Below, piece by piece: positions 8,484 through 16,652 of a stretch of DNA of 64,000 nucleotides. This stretch comes from Oscillospiraceae bacterium HV4-5-C5C. GTDB lineage: Bacteria; Bacillota; Clostridia; Saccharofermentanales; Fastidiosipilaceae. The notes below the pieces were generated by a model that was not told the origin of the DNA, searched no databases, and was given only the letters and a program-made list of their open reading frames with translations. The first letter of the stretch is position 1, and each line of letters starts with the position of its first letter. The position numbers and the translations under genes are program-made. The stretch spans positions 62,001 through 126,000 of the forward strand of contig JAAVLZ010000004.1 in assembly GCA_012034405.1 (NCBI GenBank), given 5' to 3'.

Positions 8484-9433
8484 AGCGAAAAGACCTCCCT
8501 CAGGATCAGATTAAGTATAATCTGAAACATGGCTGCCGGGGCCAGATATTTCCAGCAAAACGACACAATCTGATTGATACGCAGCCGCGCGGTGGTAGCC
8601 CGCAGCAGACATAAAACGGCCATGACCGCCAGGGTTTTTACAATATAAAGCAGAAAGTCCGCACCGGCAATACCGGTTGAAAAGGGCAGGAACATGGCGG
8701 TAAACAGGGACAGGACTACCACCAGCTCACAATCTTTAGAAAAGGTAAAAAAGGCCAGGTAGCGGCCGCCATACTCCACCAGCGGACCGGAGACGATTTC
8801 TGTTTCTGCTTCCGGCGCGTCAAAAGGGGTTCGTTCCAGTTTACACTGGGAAACAATCAGGGTCACCACCAGCGCCGGAAGATTCACCAGCACCAGCAGT
8901 GGATGTGCCGCGTAAAACGCCGTATTCCCTGAGATTGACCAGGAACCGGACAATAGGGTGGGCGCCAGCAAGGCCAGAAACATCGGCACTTCGTATGCAA
9001 ACATCTGGGTCAGCGTACGGGTTGCGCCTACGGTAGCAAAGAGGCTGCGCGAATACCAACCGGCCAGAAAGGAGGCCAGCGGCGGGATAGCCAGGAAGTA
9101 GAGCACGACAATCATGTCTCCTTCAAAGCTGAACATGGCGCTGCGGCCCCAAACCGGAATGTAAATAAAGGCGGCGGCCATAGCGCCCAGGCAGAAGGCC
9201 GGGATCATCCTGAACATCAGGTGATTCGCCTGAGCCGGGATCAGGGTCTCCTTGCCGAGCAGCTTAAAGAAGTCGGCGACCGGCTGATACCAGGGTGGCC
9301 CCTGACGCGACTGCAGGCGGGCGTAGAGCTTGCGGTCCAGGAACTGCAAGACCAGTGCGTAGGCAGACAGAAAGAGGAAACCCGGGAAAATCAGGATTCT
9401 TATGAAAGCAGTAAGCAAACCCATGGCATTCAT
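8480..9433 (-). CDS. NuoH-like membrane subunit of group 4 [NiFe] hydrogenase (HycD/EchB type)
   Basis: A 317-residue protein with about eight membrane helices, homologous to the NuoH/HycD subunit that joins the peripheral and membrane arms. The diagnostic cytoplasmic loops are visible: 'DRKLYARLQSRQGPPWYQP' followed by 'ADFFKLLGKE' near residues 33-62, and 'FDAPEAETEIVSGPLVEYGG' (split here at residues 203-223), the acidic loop involved in coupling electron transfer to ion movement. It overlaps the large-subunit gene and the ferredoxin gene by 4 bp each. Confidence 0.91.
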   Translation of the reverse strand: MNAMGLLTAFIRILIFPGFLFLSAYALVLQFLDRKLYARLQSRQGPPWYQPVADFFKLLGKETLIPAQANHLMFRMIPAFCLGAMAAAFIYIPVWGRSAMFSFEGDMIVVLYFLAIPPLASFLAGWYSRSLFATVGATRTLTQMFAYEVPMFLALLAPTLLSGSWSISGNTAFYAAHPLLVLVNLPALVVTLIVSQCKLERTPFDAPEAETEIVSGPLVEYGGRYLAFFTFSKDCELVVVLSLFTAMFLPFSTGIAGADFLLYIVKTLAVMAVLCLLRATTARLRINQIVSFCWKYLAPAAMFQIILNLILREVFSL

Positions 9434-11361
9434 TCCTTTCCATCCGTATGAGCAGAAATATCAGCCAGATCAATGCCGGACGGGTCTATGCCCCGCTGCC
9501 GGTACCAGTCCAGACTGTACTTTCGCAGCTGTTGCCAGTCCAGCACCTGACCGGACAGGGAATTGTGACCGCGTAAGGAGATAGCCCGGTCGGTGCAGGA
9601 ATAGCAGGGATCAATGGCGGCGATGGTAATCGGCACGTCAGAGAGGTATCCGCCCTCCAGCATATGCTGCATACCGTGCCAGTTACATTCAGTTGGGGCG
9701 CGTACCCGCACCCGGTCCGGCATATCTGTTCCGTTGGAGCGCAAATAATGCAGGTCTTCTCCCCTGGGAGCCTCAACCCTGATGATGGCTTCGCCAGCCG
9801 GAATCCGCCGCGGCACCCGGACCGTGATGGGCCCTTCCGGCAGCCGGGCCAGCGCCTCTCTGATCAGGCGGATGGATTCCAGCATTTCCTTGATGCGCAC
9901 CAGCGTACGGCCAAAAACGTCCGCATGCTCATCCGTGATGACCCGCACCGGAATATCACGGTATGCGCCGTAGGGCTCGATCTGGCGAACGTCGTCTGAG
10001 ATACCGGCTGCCCGGGCTACCGGGCCGGCCGCGCCATACAGCAGGCAATCCTCTTTGGACAACACTCCCACACCAGCCAGCCTGGCTGCCAGCGTGCTGT
10101 CGGTCTCAGCCAGTTTCAGGTAATACTTGATTTCGGCTTCCAGGAAATCCAGCGTCTTATGAATTTCCTGAGCCAGACCTTCGTCAATATCCCGGCGGAC
10201 GCCGCCCAGGCAGTTAATGCCGTAATTGATTCGGTTTCCGCCCAGGACCGTCAAAATATCCAGGACCCGCTCCCGATCACGCCAGGACATCATGAACAGC
10301 GTGTCAAAGCCGATTTCGTGTCCGGCCACACCCAGCCAGAGCAGATGGCTGTGCAGCCGCTCCATTTCACCGACAATCAGACGGATATATTCCGCTCTGG
10401 GCGGTACCGTGACGCCGGCCAGCTGCTCGACACACATACAATAGGCCGTCGTATGGGCGTGGGAACAGATGCCACAGACCCGTTCAATTATATAAAGGTC
10501 CTGTACATAACTGCGGCTTTCGCAGGCCTTTTCCAGACCGCGGTGGTTATATCCGATGCCAATGACCGCTCCCTCCACCTTTTCTCCTTCCAGCGTGATG
10601 GTAAACGTGGAAGGTTCATCCAGCGAAGGATGCTGCGGACCAATCGGCACGGTTATCAGGTTTTCACTGTTCGGGTGTTTTGCTGCCGTCTCCGGCGCGT
10701 TGTCTGACGCCGCTTCTCCGGGCAGCGGCTGGTTGACAAAAGCGGCTGCGGCCCGGGCCTCCTCATCTAACTCCACCGTTTGCAGCAAAGCTTCAGTTTT
10801 GGCATTGACCTCCGCCGCGCCTTCGGTTGCAGGTCCGGGCGAAGCCGGGTTTCCGGCAGGCGCGCCAGCCGTTTCAGGGGTGCTGTCTCCTTGATAAATC
10901 ATAGTCTGCCGGTCAAACTTCTCCGGTTTCCATTCTTTGCGTAACGGCCACTGATCTTTGGGCCAGTTATCCGGCAGGGGGTAACGCGGTCCGGGCGGCA
11001 GACCGGTCACATCCGCGCCAAACAGATCACAGAGTTCCCGTTCAAACAGGATAAAGCACTTATATAACCCGCTCAGACTTGGGATACGAGGAGCCTGCTT
11101 GGGCGCGGTGGTCCGGAGAATGACAATCACCTGATCCTCTCCGGATATCATATAAATGAACCCCAGGTTGTCGCCTTCATCGGTACCGATCACGTTATGG
11201 CCGTGCGTCAGTTTTTTTTCATCATGCAGCCAGGTTATGACCTTCAGAAAGGTTTCCTGGGGCAGCCAGTCCACTGAAACCCGCAGTGGTGCGCTGATCT
11301 TGACTTTACCTTCCAGTTCAGGAAACCGGGTGATCAAGGCCTCCATCAATTCATTCTCCAT
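9430..11361 (-). CDS. Fused NuoC-like / [NiFe] hydrogenase large subunit (HycE type)
   Basis: A 643-residue catalytic subunit starting at the ATG at 11361, which follows GGAGGTGAG; the frame stays open further upstream only because it runs through a repeat (see rejected items). Residues 1-155 form a NuoC-like domain ('LYKCFILFERELCDLFG'). Residues 160-235 are an Ala/Pro/Glu-rich linker. Residues 236-643 are the large subunit, with both nickel-binding motifs: 'ERVCGICSHAH' (Cys296, Cys299) and 'DPCYSCTDR' (Cys586, Cys589). The tail after Cys589 is presumably removed by the downstream HycI-like protease. Intact CxxC pairs show this is a true hydrogenase, not a complex I NuoD. No formate dehydrogenase gene is nearby. 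Confidence 0.91.
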   Translation of the reverse strand: MENELMEALITRFPELEGKVKISAPLRVSVDWLPQETFLKVITWLHDEKKLTHGHNVIGTDEGDNLGFIYMISGEDQVIVILRTTAPKQAPRIPSLSGLYKCFILFERELCDLFGADVTGLPPGPRYPLPDNWPKDQWPLRKEWKPEKFDRQTMIYQGDSTPETAGAPAGNPASPGPATEGAAEVNAKTEALLQTVELDEEARAAAAFVNQPLPGEAASDNAPETAAKHPNSENLITVPIGPQHPSLDEPSTFTITLEGEKVEGAVIGIGYNHRGLEKACESRSYVQDLYIIERVCGICSHAHTTAYCMCVEQLAGVTVPPRAEYIRLIVGEMERLHSHLLWLGVAGHEIGFDTLFMMSWRDRERVLDILTVLGGNRINYGINCLGGVRRDIDEGLAQEIHKTLDFLEAEIKYYLKLAETDSTLAARLAGVGVLSKEDCLLYGAAGPVARAAGISDDVRQIEPYGAYRDIPVRVITDEHADVFGRTLVRIKEMLESIRLIREALARLPEGPITVRVPRRIPAGEAIIRVEAPRGEDLHYLRSNGTDMPDRVRVRAPTECNWHGMQHMLEGGYLSDVPITIAAIDPCYSCTDRAISLRGHNSLSGQVLDWQQLRKYSLDWYRQRGIDPSGIDLADISAHTDGKE

Positions 11362-12049
11362 GAAGCTCACCTCCATCAGTATCATGTATAACCGCGGCCG
11401 CGGATTTGGCCGGGGCGGTCTGTGTTGCTGCCGCCGCGGGTTTGGCCGGAGCGGTCTGTGTTGCCGCCGCCGCAGGTTTGGCCGGGGCGGTCTGTGTTGC
11501 CGCCGCCGCAGGTTTGGCTGAAGCCTCAGACGTTGCCGCGGCCGCGGGTTTACTTTCCTCACCTGGCGGCACATAAGGCGGCGGCAGCTTACCAGCTACT
11601 TCCTCCTCTTCCCGCTGCTCCATCTTGTCCAGCAGCTTAGTCACCGCGGCAATCAAAGTCTCCGGCCGCACGGCACAGCCCGGCACATAGGCGTCTACGG
11701 GGATTACCGTGTTAACCCCGCCACTGACACAGTAACAACCGTTAAAAATACCGCCGCTACAGGCACAGGCACCCACAGCAATAACAAACTTGGGCGAAGG
11801 CATCTGTTCATAAATCTGCAGCAACCGATCCCTGACCTGCAAGGTAACCGCTCCGGTCACCAGCAACACATCCGCATGGCGGGGACTGCCTTGCTTGATA
11901 ACCCCGGCGCGCTCCAGATCAAAGCGCGGGGTCAACGCATCCACCACTTCAATATCACAGCCATTACAGGCGCCCGCGTTAAAGTGAATGACCCATGGGG
12001 ATTTGCGGGTTCCCCAGGCTATCGCCTTTTTTATCAGGTCCATACTCAA
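11351..12049 (-). CDS. NuoB-like small subunit of group 4 [NiFe] hydrogenase, with repeat tail
   Basis: A 232-residue protein. The first 150 residues are a NuoB/EchC/HycG small subunit carrying the proximal [4Fe-4S] cluster: 'NAGACNGCDIE' (Cys28, Cys31), 'GACACSGG' (Cys95/97) and 'VPGCAVRPE' (Cys125). Residues 162-225 are an Ala/Pro/Lys-rich tail made of 12-residue tandem repeats (PAKPAAAATQTA-like), absent from typical small subunits of about 150-170 residues. The first codon is a TTG at 12049, six bases after AAAGG; an ATG at 12043 is the alternative. The end overlaps the large-subunit start by 11 bp. Confidence 0.88.
   Translation of the reverse strand: MSMDLIKKAIAWGTRKSPWVIHFNAGACNGCDIEVVDALTPRFDLERAGVIKQGSPRHADVLLVTGAVTLQVRDRLLQIYEQMPSPKFVIAVGACACSGGIFNGCYCVSGGVNTVIPVDAYVPGCAVRPETLIAAVTKLLDKMEQREEEEVAGKLPPPYVPPGEESKPAAAATSEASAKPAAAATQTAPAKPAAAATQTAPAKPAAAATQTAPAKSAAAVIHDTDGGELHGE
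11401..11535. repeat. 36-bp tandem repeat encoding a 12-residue Ala/Pro repeat
   Basis: About three and a half copies of a 36-bp unit, the two central copies being nearly identical, encode AKPAAAATQTAP on the minus strand within the hydrogenase small-subunit tail. The flanking copies are diverged (SEASAKPAAAA, AKSAAAVIHDT). Such repeats expand and contract by slippage, so copy number may differ between strains or be mis-assembled. Confidence 0.85.
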
Positions 12050-12139
12050 GTCAATCCTTTCTGATTCTGCCCGGCTGATTCTGCCCGGCTCATACCACCA
12101 GAGCCGCCGGCGCGGCCTGGTTTTCCGGCTGTTTACCGC

Positions 12140-12469
12140 CTATTTCCGGAAGATAATGGCCAGTGACAGAATACTGGCAGCCACATAGACCAACGGTAGT
12201 ATGGTCAGACCGGAAACGGAAGCCGTCGCGATGACCAGCGCCACCACATGCATGACTGTAAACACAAAAGCATAGCGGAAGAACTGGGTATAATCCGGAT
12301 TCACATAGTTTTCAAAATCTCGCTGACCGCAGGCGTAGGGGTCCAGAGCATGGTCACCACCGGTTCCGCCGTGCACCGCATAACGATCCAGCAAGCGCAA
12401 CAGCAGCAAAAAAAGCAGCAGAAACACAGCAAACACCACTGGCGGTGAATATAGTATAGCGCTCATCAT
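12140..12469 (-). CDS. NuoA-like small membrane subunit of the hydrogenase
   Basis: A 109-residue protein with about three membrane helices (near 9-28, 65-85 and 88-106). The loop 'DPYACGQRDFENY' resembles the ECGxxP loop of NuoA, and the following helix 'FFRYAFVFTVMHVVALVIATA' resembles NuoA helix 2, so I call it NuoA-like with moderate certainty. AAAGGGTGAG precedes the ATG at 12469; a second ATG follows immediately. It lies between the NuoK-like and small-subunit genes. Confidence 0.7.
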   Translation of the reverse strand: MMSAILYSPPVVFAVFLLLFLLLLRLLDRYAVHGGTGGDHALDPYACGQRDFENYVNPDYTQFFRYAFVFTVMHVVALVIATASVSGLTILPLVYVAASILSLAIIFRK

Positions 12470-12470
12470 C

Positions 12471-12776
12471 TCACCCTTTCAGCTGTTTCAGATTACGGAC
12501 ATCCATGCTGCCATACTTGCGGAACAGACCGACTGCGGTCCCGGTCCCCACCACTGCCACAATAGCTTCTGCTACCATGACCGTAATGACAAACGTTTCT
12601 GACAGCGCAAGACTGCCGCTGATCCGGCCGGCCAGGACCAGAAACAGCGTCACCGCTTTCATGGCGACTTCAATGCCGATGGTAATCTTCAGTAAATGGT
12701 AGGTCCGCATCAGACACCAGCAACCGGCAAAAATCATCAGCAAGCCGATGATCAGTAAAACAGTCACAAGATTCAC
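12471..12776 (-). CDS. NuoK/MnhC-like membrane subunit
   Basis: A 101-residue protein with three membrane helices, matching NuoK/MnhC: 'KITIGIEVAMKAVTLFLVLAG' contains the glutamate conserved in this family's second helix, and 'TFVITVMVAEAIVAVVGTG' the acidic residue of the third. It forms part of the ion pathway between antiporter-like subunits. I start it at the GTG at 12776, which overlaps the stop of the NuoJ-like gene by 4 bp (GTGA) and follows GGGAG; the longer open frame has a soluble, unlikely N-terminus. Confidence 0.8.
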   Translation of the reverse strand: MNLVTVLLIIGLLMIFAGCWCLMRTYHLLKITIGIEVAMKAVTLFLVLAGRISGSLALSETFVITVMVAEAIVAVVGTGTAVGLFRKYGSMDVRNLKQLKG

Positions 12777-13273
12777 TTTTTCTCCCGCCTTTCTTCTCTG
12801 AACAACACCGCGACCGCAACACCTCCGCAGAGGATCAGCGCGATCTGTCCCCAGATATCCGCCTGCCGGTTCCCCCACAAGACGTCCCGGACATCCTGAT
12901 CTGCCGCCACTTCGCCCAGCTGCGGGGTCTGCAGCTGCAAAGTCAGCGCCAGAATAACCAATAGCAAGCCGGCACCAATCAGCACCAGTGGCAGCTGGCG
13001 GTTACGTTCCTTATCCCGGTACTCTTTTTGAATCTCCATTTTAGGCGAATGGGACAGACTGATACCGGCAATGAAAATAACCGTCACCAGACCGGAACAG
13101 ACAGATAGCTCAAAAACCGCCGCCAGATGCGCGCCCAGTACATAAAGCAGGACCGACAATGAAGCGCTGGACAGCGCCAGCCCGATAGCGGCCCTCAATA
13201 TACTGTGTTCCATCACTGCGTACACGCCAAAGATCAGCATCAGGCCGGCACTTATATAGATGATTGTATTCAT
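12773..13273 (-). CDS. NuoJ-like membrane subunit
   Basis: A 166-residue protein with five predicted helices. The stretch 'FGVYAVMEHSILRAAIGLALSSASLSVLLYVLGAH' (split near residue 30) and 'FELSVCSGLVTVIFIAGISL' match the NuoJ/MnhB-like pattern, including the kinked helix 3 region. The start is the ATG at 13273 after AGGAGGTTACGGG; an ORF extension 11 codons upstream lacks a site. The C-terminal cytoplasmic end 'FREERREKK' is basic. It precedes the NuoK-like gene in the usual J-K order. Confidence 0.78.
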   Translation of the reverse strand: MNTIIYISAGLMLIFGVYAVMEHSILRAAIGLALSSASLSVLLYVLGAHLAAVFELSVCSGLVTVIFIAGISLSHSPKMEIQKEYRDKERNRQLPLVLIGAGLLLVILALTLQLQTPQLGEVAADQDVRDVLWGNRQADIWGQIALILCGGVAVAVLFREERREKK

Positions 13274-13286
13274 TCCCGTAACCTCC

Positions 13287-14759
13287 TCACAAAATACCGC
13301 CGGCATGCAGCAGCATAAGAATATACGGATATAACAGACCCAGACCCAGCGTAATGACGGTCAGCAGGATCTCTGCCGTCAGCACACTGCCGTGCGCTTC
13401 CTTAACACCAGCCAGTTCCGGCCGGGTCTGGCCAAAAAACACAGTGCGCTGCAGCCGGATCAGGTAAGCGCTGCTGAGGATACCCGCTATCAAAGCAACT
13501 GCTGCCAGAACCGGCGAACCGGCCTGCCAGAGAGCCAGAATAATCAGTATCTTGGACCAGAAGCCGGCGGTAGGCGGAATGCCTGCCGTAGAAAGGAAGG
13601 CGATGATTGAGGTAAAGGCTGTCACTGGCATCTGATTCTCCAGGCCGCCCAGATCCTGCAGCTCCAGGGTACCGGCTTGCTCCTGTAAAGCTGCCGCATT
13701 GGTAAAGAGCGTTGATTTGAAGGCGGTATGGCTGAAGATATGGGCCAGCGCGGCCACCAGTCCCAAAGTGGTACCGGTGGACAGCGCCAGCAGAATATAA
13801 CCCATCTGGGAAACGCTTGAATAGGCCACAACCCGCTTATAATGCGGCTGGCGCACCGCCAGCAGCGCCCCGATAATAATTGAAACAATCCCTACCGCCG
13901 CTAAGGACTTTCCGACCGGCGCCACATCTCCAAACAGCTCCATGACAACAATCAGCCCGTAAACGCCGGCCACCTTATTAACCGCTCCGGACAGCAGGAT
14001 AGATACCGCGGTATCCGCGCTCTGATAAGCATCCGGCAGCCAGCTGTGAAAGGGTACAACACCGGTCTTGATAGCAAAGCCTGAGATCAGCAGGACCAGC
14101 GCCGCGTAGAACAGGACATCTTCCAGCCGGCCGCTGCCAGCTGAAATCCGGCTGCCCAGTCCCGCCAGATCCGTGTAGCGCAACGAGCCCGTCTTCATCA
14201 TCAGGAAAGCGACAGCAGTCAGAATAAAGATACTGGATAATTCAGACAGGATCAGGTATTTGAAGGAACCCTCCAGGTCCGCCCGGGACCGGAACATGGC
14301 GATCATGATGAAGCAGCACAGCCCCGTCACCTCCATGAAAACATAGAGCGAAAACAGATCCGTCACCAGCAGCATGCCGTTCATCCCCAGGACCAGTATC
14401 ATCAGAAGATTGGTATAGGACGAGCGGTTAAAATCAACCGTATGATGGGCCACCAGTACGGAGACGAACGCGACCAGGCCTACAATCAACAGCAGCAGAA
14501 AGCGTGGCCCGCTTAGTTCAAAGTAAGCTGAACCGGGCAGACCCGGGTCCCATAAGGCACCAAAGGCATAGCCATTTTGCCCGCTCTGATGCAGAACGAA
14601 AAAGCCGGCTGCCGAGGTGAGGATCTGCCAGGTAGCTCCGGCACCCGCAAACCAGATGAAGTGTTTCCGGGCAAACTCGTGGTTAAACAGGTTGTATATC
14701 AGTACGACCAGGATCGGGCAATACACAAAACCATGCGCACAGATTGAAAGAATTGTCAT
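13287..14759 (-). CDS. Antiporter-like subunit (NuoN/NuoM/HyfD type)
   Basis: A 490-residue protein of about 13-14 helices, homologous to the Mrp/Nuo proton-translocating subunits. Key features are 'VFMEVTGLCCF' with the conserved helix 5 glutamate, 'AIKTGVVPFHSWLPDAYQSADT' in pieces at about residues 225-245 (the lysine and PFHxWLPDA motif) and 'HYKRVVAYSSVSQMGYILL' around 300. These are the ion-channel lysines and glutamates of the family. The ATG at 14759 is preferred over 14765 because it sits six bases after AGGGGAGGG. It is the third of three such subunits in the operon. Confidence 0.88.
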   Translation of the reverse strand: MTILSICAHGFVYCPILVVLIYNLFNHEFARKHFIWFAGAGATWQILTSAAGFFVLHQSGQNGYAFGALWDPGLPGSAYFELSGPRFLLLLIVGLVAFVSVLVAHHTVDFNRSSYTNLLMILVLGMNGMLLVTDLFSLYVFMEVTGLCCFIMIAMFRSRADLEGSFKYLILSELSSIFILTAVAFLMMKTGSLRYTDLAGLGSRISAGSGRLEDVLFYAALVLLISGFAIKTGVVPFHSWLPDAYQSADTAVSILLSGAVNKVAGVYGLIVVMELFGDVAPVGKSLAAVGIVSIIIGALLAVRQPHYKRVVAYSSVSQMGYILLALSTGTTLGLVAALAHIFSHTAFKSTLFTNAAALQEQAGTLELQDLGGLENQMPVTAFTSIIAFLSTAGIPPTAGFWSKILIILALWQAGSPVLAAVALIAGILSSAYLIRLQRTVFFGQTRPELAGVKEAHGSVLTAEILLTVITLGLGLLYPYILMLLHAGGIL

Positions 14760-14773
14760 GATCATCCCTCCCC

Positions 14774-16651
14774 TTACAGCATCAGCAAAAAGATCAGGCC
14801 AACTGCCAGCATACCGACAATCGCCAGAGCCAGATAACGCGCCAGGCTGCCGTTATCCAGGTCCGATAGCAAATTACCCGCGGCAAAGATCGTCCGGGGG
14901 ATCCCTGTATCATACAGCCAGGTCACAGCATTTTCTATCTGCTGACACAGGCGTGAAAACAGGCCCGCAGCACCCGTCAGCCAGACATATAGATCAAAGT
15001 ATCCCCGTTGAGCCGCGGCATATAGCTGCCGCAGGCCCGGCGCCTGGGTCAGATGCTCGGTCGCCTGCAGGCTGCCCCCGCCGCGGCGGCTGCCATACAG
15101 GTGATCCGCGACCGCTGCCGCCAGAGCCAGACAGGAAATAATGACCAGCAGCGCTGATGAGGGAAAGCCGCCAAAGCGTTCTGTCAGGCCAAAGGCCCGG
15201 CCAATCAGACCATCTACGACCGGCCGCTCCCAAACGGCAAAGGCCACGCAGCCCAGAGCCAGAAGCAACTGCGGTAAAGCCAGGGACAGCAAATCCCCCT
15301 TCTGCTTCGGGGCCGCCAGCGGGCCGGCCGGTCCGCTGACTCCGGTACCGGCTGTCAAAGCGGCTTTTTCAGTCAGCTCCTTTGGCTGTCCCCAGAAGAC
15401 ACAGCGGACCATTTTCAGAATATAAATTGCGGTGATGACCGCACCCAGCAAAGCCGCCAGATAAAACAGCACATTGATCTTCAGCGCCGCGTCAAACACC
15501 AGCTCCTTGGAATAGAAACCGTTCAGACCGGGGAAACCGGTGATAGCCAGGCCAAAGATCAGTACGCTGGCAGCAGTCAGTGGCAGGCGCCGCCGCAAGC
15601 CGCCCAGCTTGCGCAGATCTGTGGTCCCGCAAGCTGCTTCCACAGCACCGGCTGACATGAACAGGCCGGTTTTATAAAGGACATGATTGAACAAATGGAA
15701 TACCGCTCCGGCCAAACCGACGGCCAGCCCGGACCCCAGTCCCAGCACCATATATCCGACCTGAGAGACCGCTGAATAAGCCAGTAAACGCTTCAGGTCC
15801 GTCTGCGCCAGAGCCATGGCGCCGGCCAGGATAATTGTAGCGGCCCCAAAAGTCATCACAATCACGCTGACGGGCGAACCAGGCTGCACATCATAGAGCT
15901 CCGTCACCACCCGGGCAGCCAGATAAATGCCCAGGATTTTTTCCAGAGATCCGGGGAAAGCCGCCAGGAATGGCGTCGGGGCGTCCTCCGCAGCCAGCGG
16001 TATCCAGGCATGAAAAGGCATGCAGCCAGCTTTACCCAGGGCCCCGATCAGCAAAGCCGCGCAGCCCAGGGCCCCGACACCGGTTACCGGGAGCTGCTGC
16101 ATGCCGCTCATCAGCGTGGTATGCGCGCTATATACTGAAGCGGCAATACCCAGCATCAGGATCAGGTCCGCCAGACCTGACACCGTCAGCGCTTTGACCG
16201 CCGCCCGGGGCTGCTCCTGATTGCGCAGCAGCAGCATCCCGAACAAAGTCCCAAGCAGCCCTTCCCAGAAAAAAAGCAGCAGGCCAAGATCATCTGAAAG
16301 CAAAGCGCCATTTACCATAGCAATACTCAGGCACAAGTACAGCAGATACAAACCACCCCACTTTTTACCCCGCACAAAGCCGATACTGTAAATCAGCAGC
16401 AGCGGGACCATAGCCGCGGCAAATACCAGGAAAAGCACCGACACACTGTCTGCTCTCAGTGTCAGACTGAAACCCGGAACCGTAACCGGCAGGGTAACAC
16501 TGAAGGCTCCCAGCTGTCTGAGACGCAGGGCCGCCGCCAGGTTCAGGGCTGAAAAAAGCAGCCCGCTCAGCTGAGACAGCAGATAATGCCGCCCAAGTAG
16601 CCATAAGATCAAACCCGCTGCCACCGGCAGCAAAATCAGAATCATCAGCAT
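14774..16651 (-). CDS. Antiporter-like subunit, NuoL/HyfB type
   Basis: A 625-residue, strongly hydrophobic protein and the longest of the three antiporter-like subunits. Motifs include 'FFWEGLLGTLFG' (helix 5 glutamate), 'ALGKAGCMPFHAWIPLAAEDAPTPF' read in parts at about residues 208-232 and 'DLKRLLAYSAVSQVGYMVLG'. The C-terminal third after residue 450 is less conserved and contains a lateral-helix-like segment before a last membrane helix, as in NuoL/HyfB. GGAGGCGATGTGAG precedes the ATG, which lies 1 bp after the previous stop. It should carry out proton or sodium translocation. Confidence 0.88.
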   Translation of the reverse strand: MLMILILLPVAAGLILWLLGRHYLLSQLSGLLFSALNLAAALRLRQLGAFSVTLPVTVPGFSLTLRADSVSVLFLVFAAAMVPLLLIYSIGFVRGKKWGGLYLLYLCLSIAMVNGALLSDDLGLLLFFWEGLLGTLFGMLLLRNQEQPRAAVKALTVSGLADLILMLGIAASVYSAHTTLMSGMQQLPVTGVGALGCAALLIGALGKAGCMPFHAWIPLAAEDAPTPFLAAFPGSLEKILGIYLAARVVTELYDVQPGSPVSVIVMTFGAATIILAGAMALAQTDLKRLLAYSAVSQVGYMVLGLGSGLAVGLAGAVFHLFNHVLYKTGLFMSAGAVEAACGTTDLRKLGGLRRRLPLTAASVLIFGLAITGFPGLNGFYSKELVFDAALKINVLFYLAALLGAVITAIYILKMVRCVFWGQPKELTEKAALTAGTGVSGPAGPLAAPKQKGDLLSLALPQLLLALGCVAFAVWERPVVDGLIGRAFGLTERFGGFPSSALLVIISCLALAAAVADHLYGSRRGGGSLQATEHLTQAPGLRQLYAAAQRGYFDLYVWLTGAAGLFSRLCQQIENAVTWLYDTGIPRTIFAAGNLLSDLDNGSLARYLALAIVGMLAVGLIFLLML

Positions 16652-16652
16652 C

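Noticed and set aside
11362-11574. 71-residue Arg/Pro-rich N-terminal extension of the hydrogenase large subunit
   Set aside because: It is the 36-bp repeat of the small-subunit gene read in another frame; the ATG at 11361 has a clear ribosome binding site and matches the family start.
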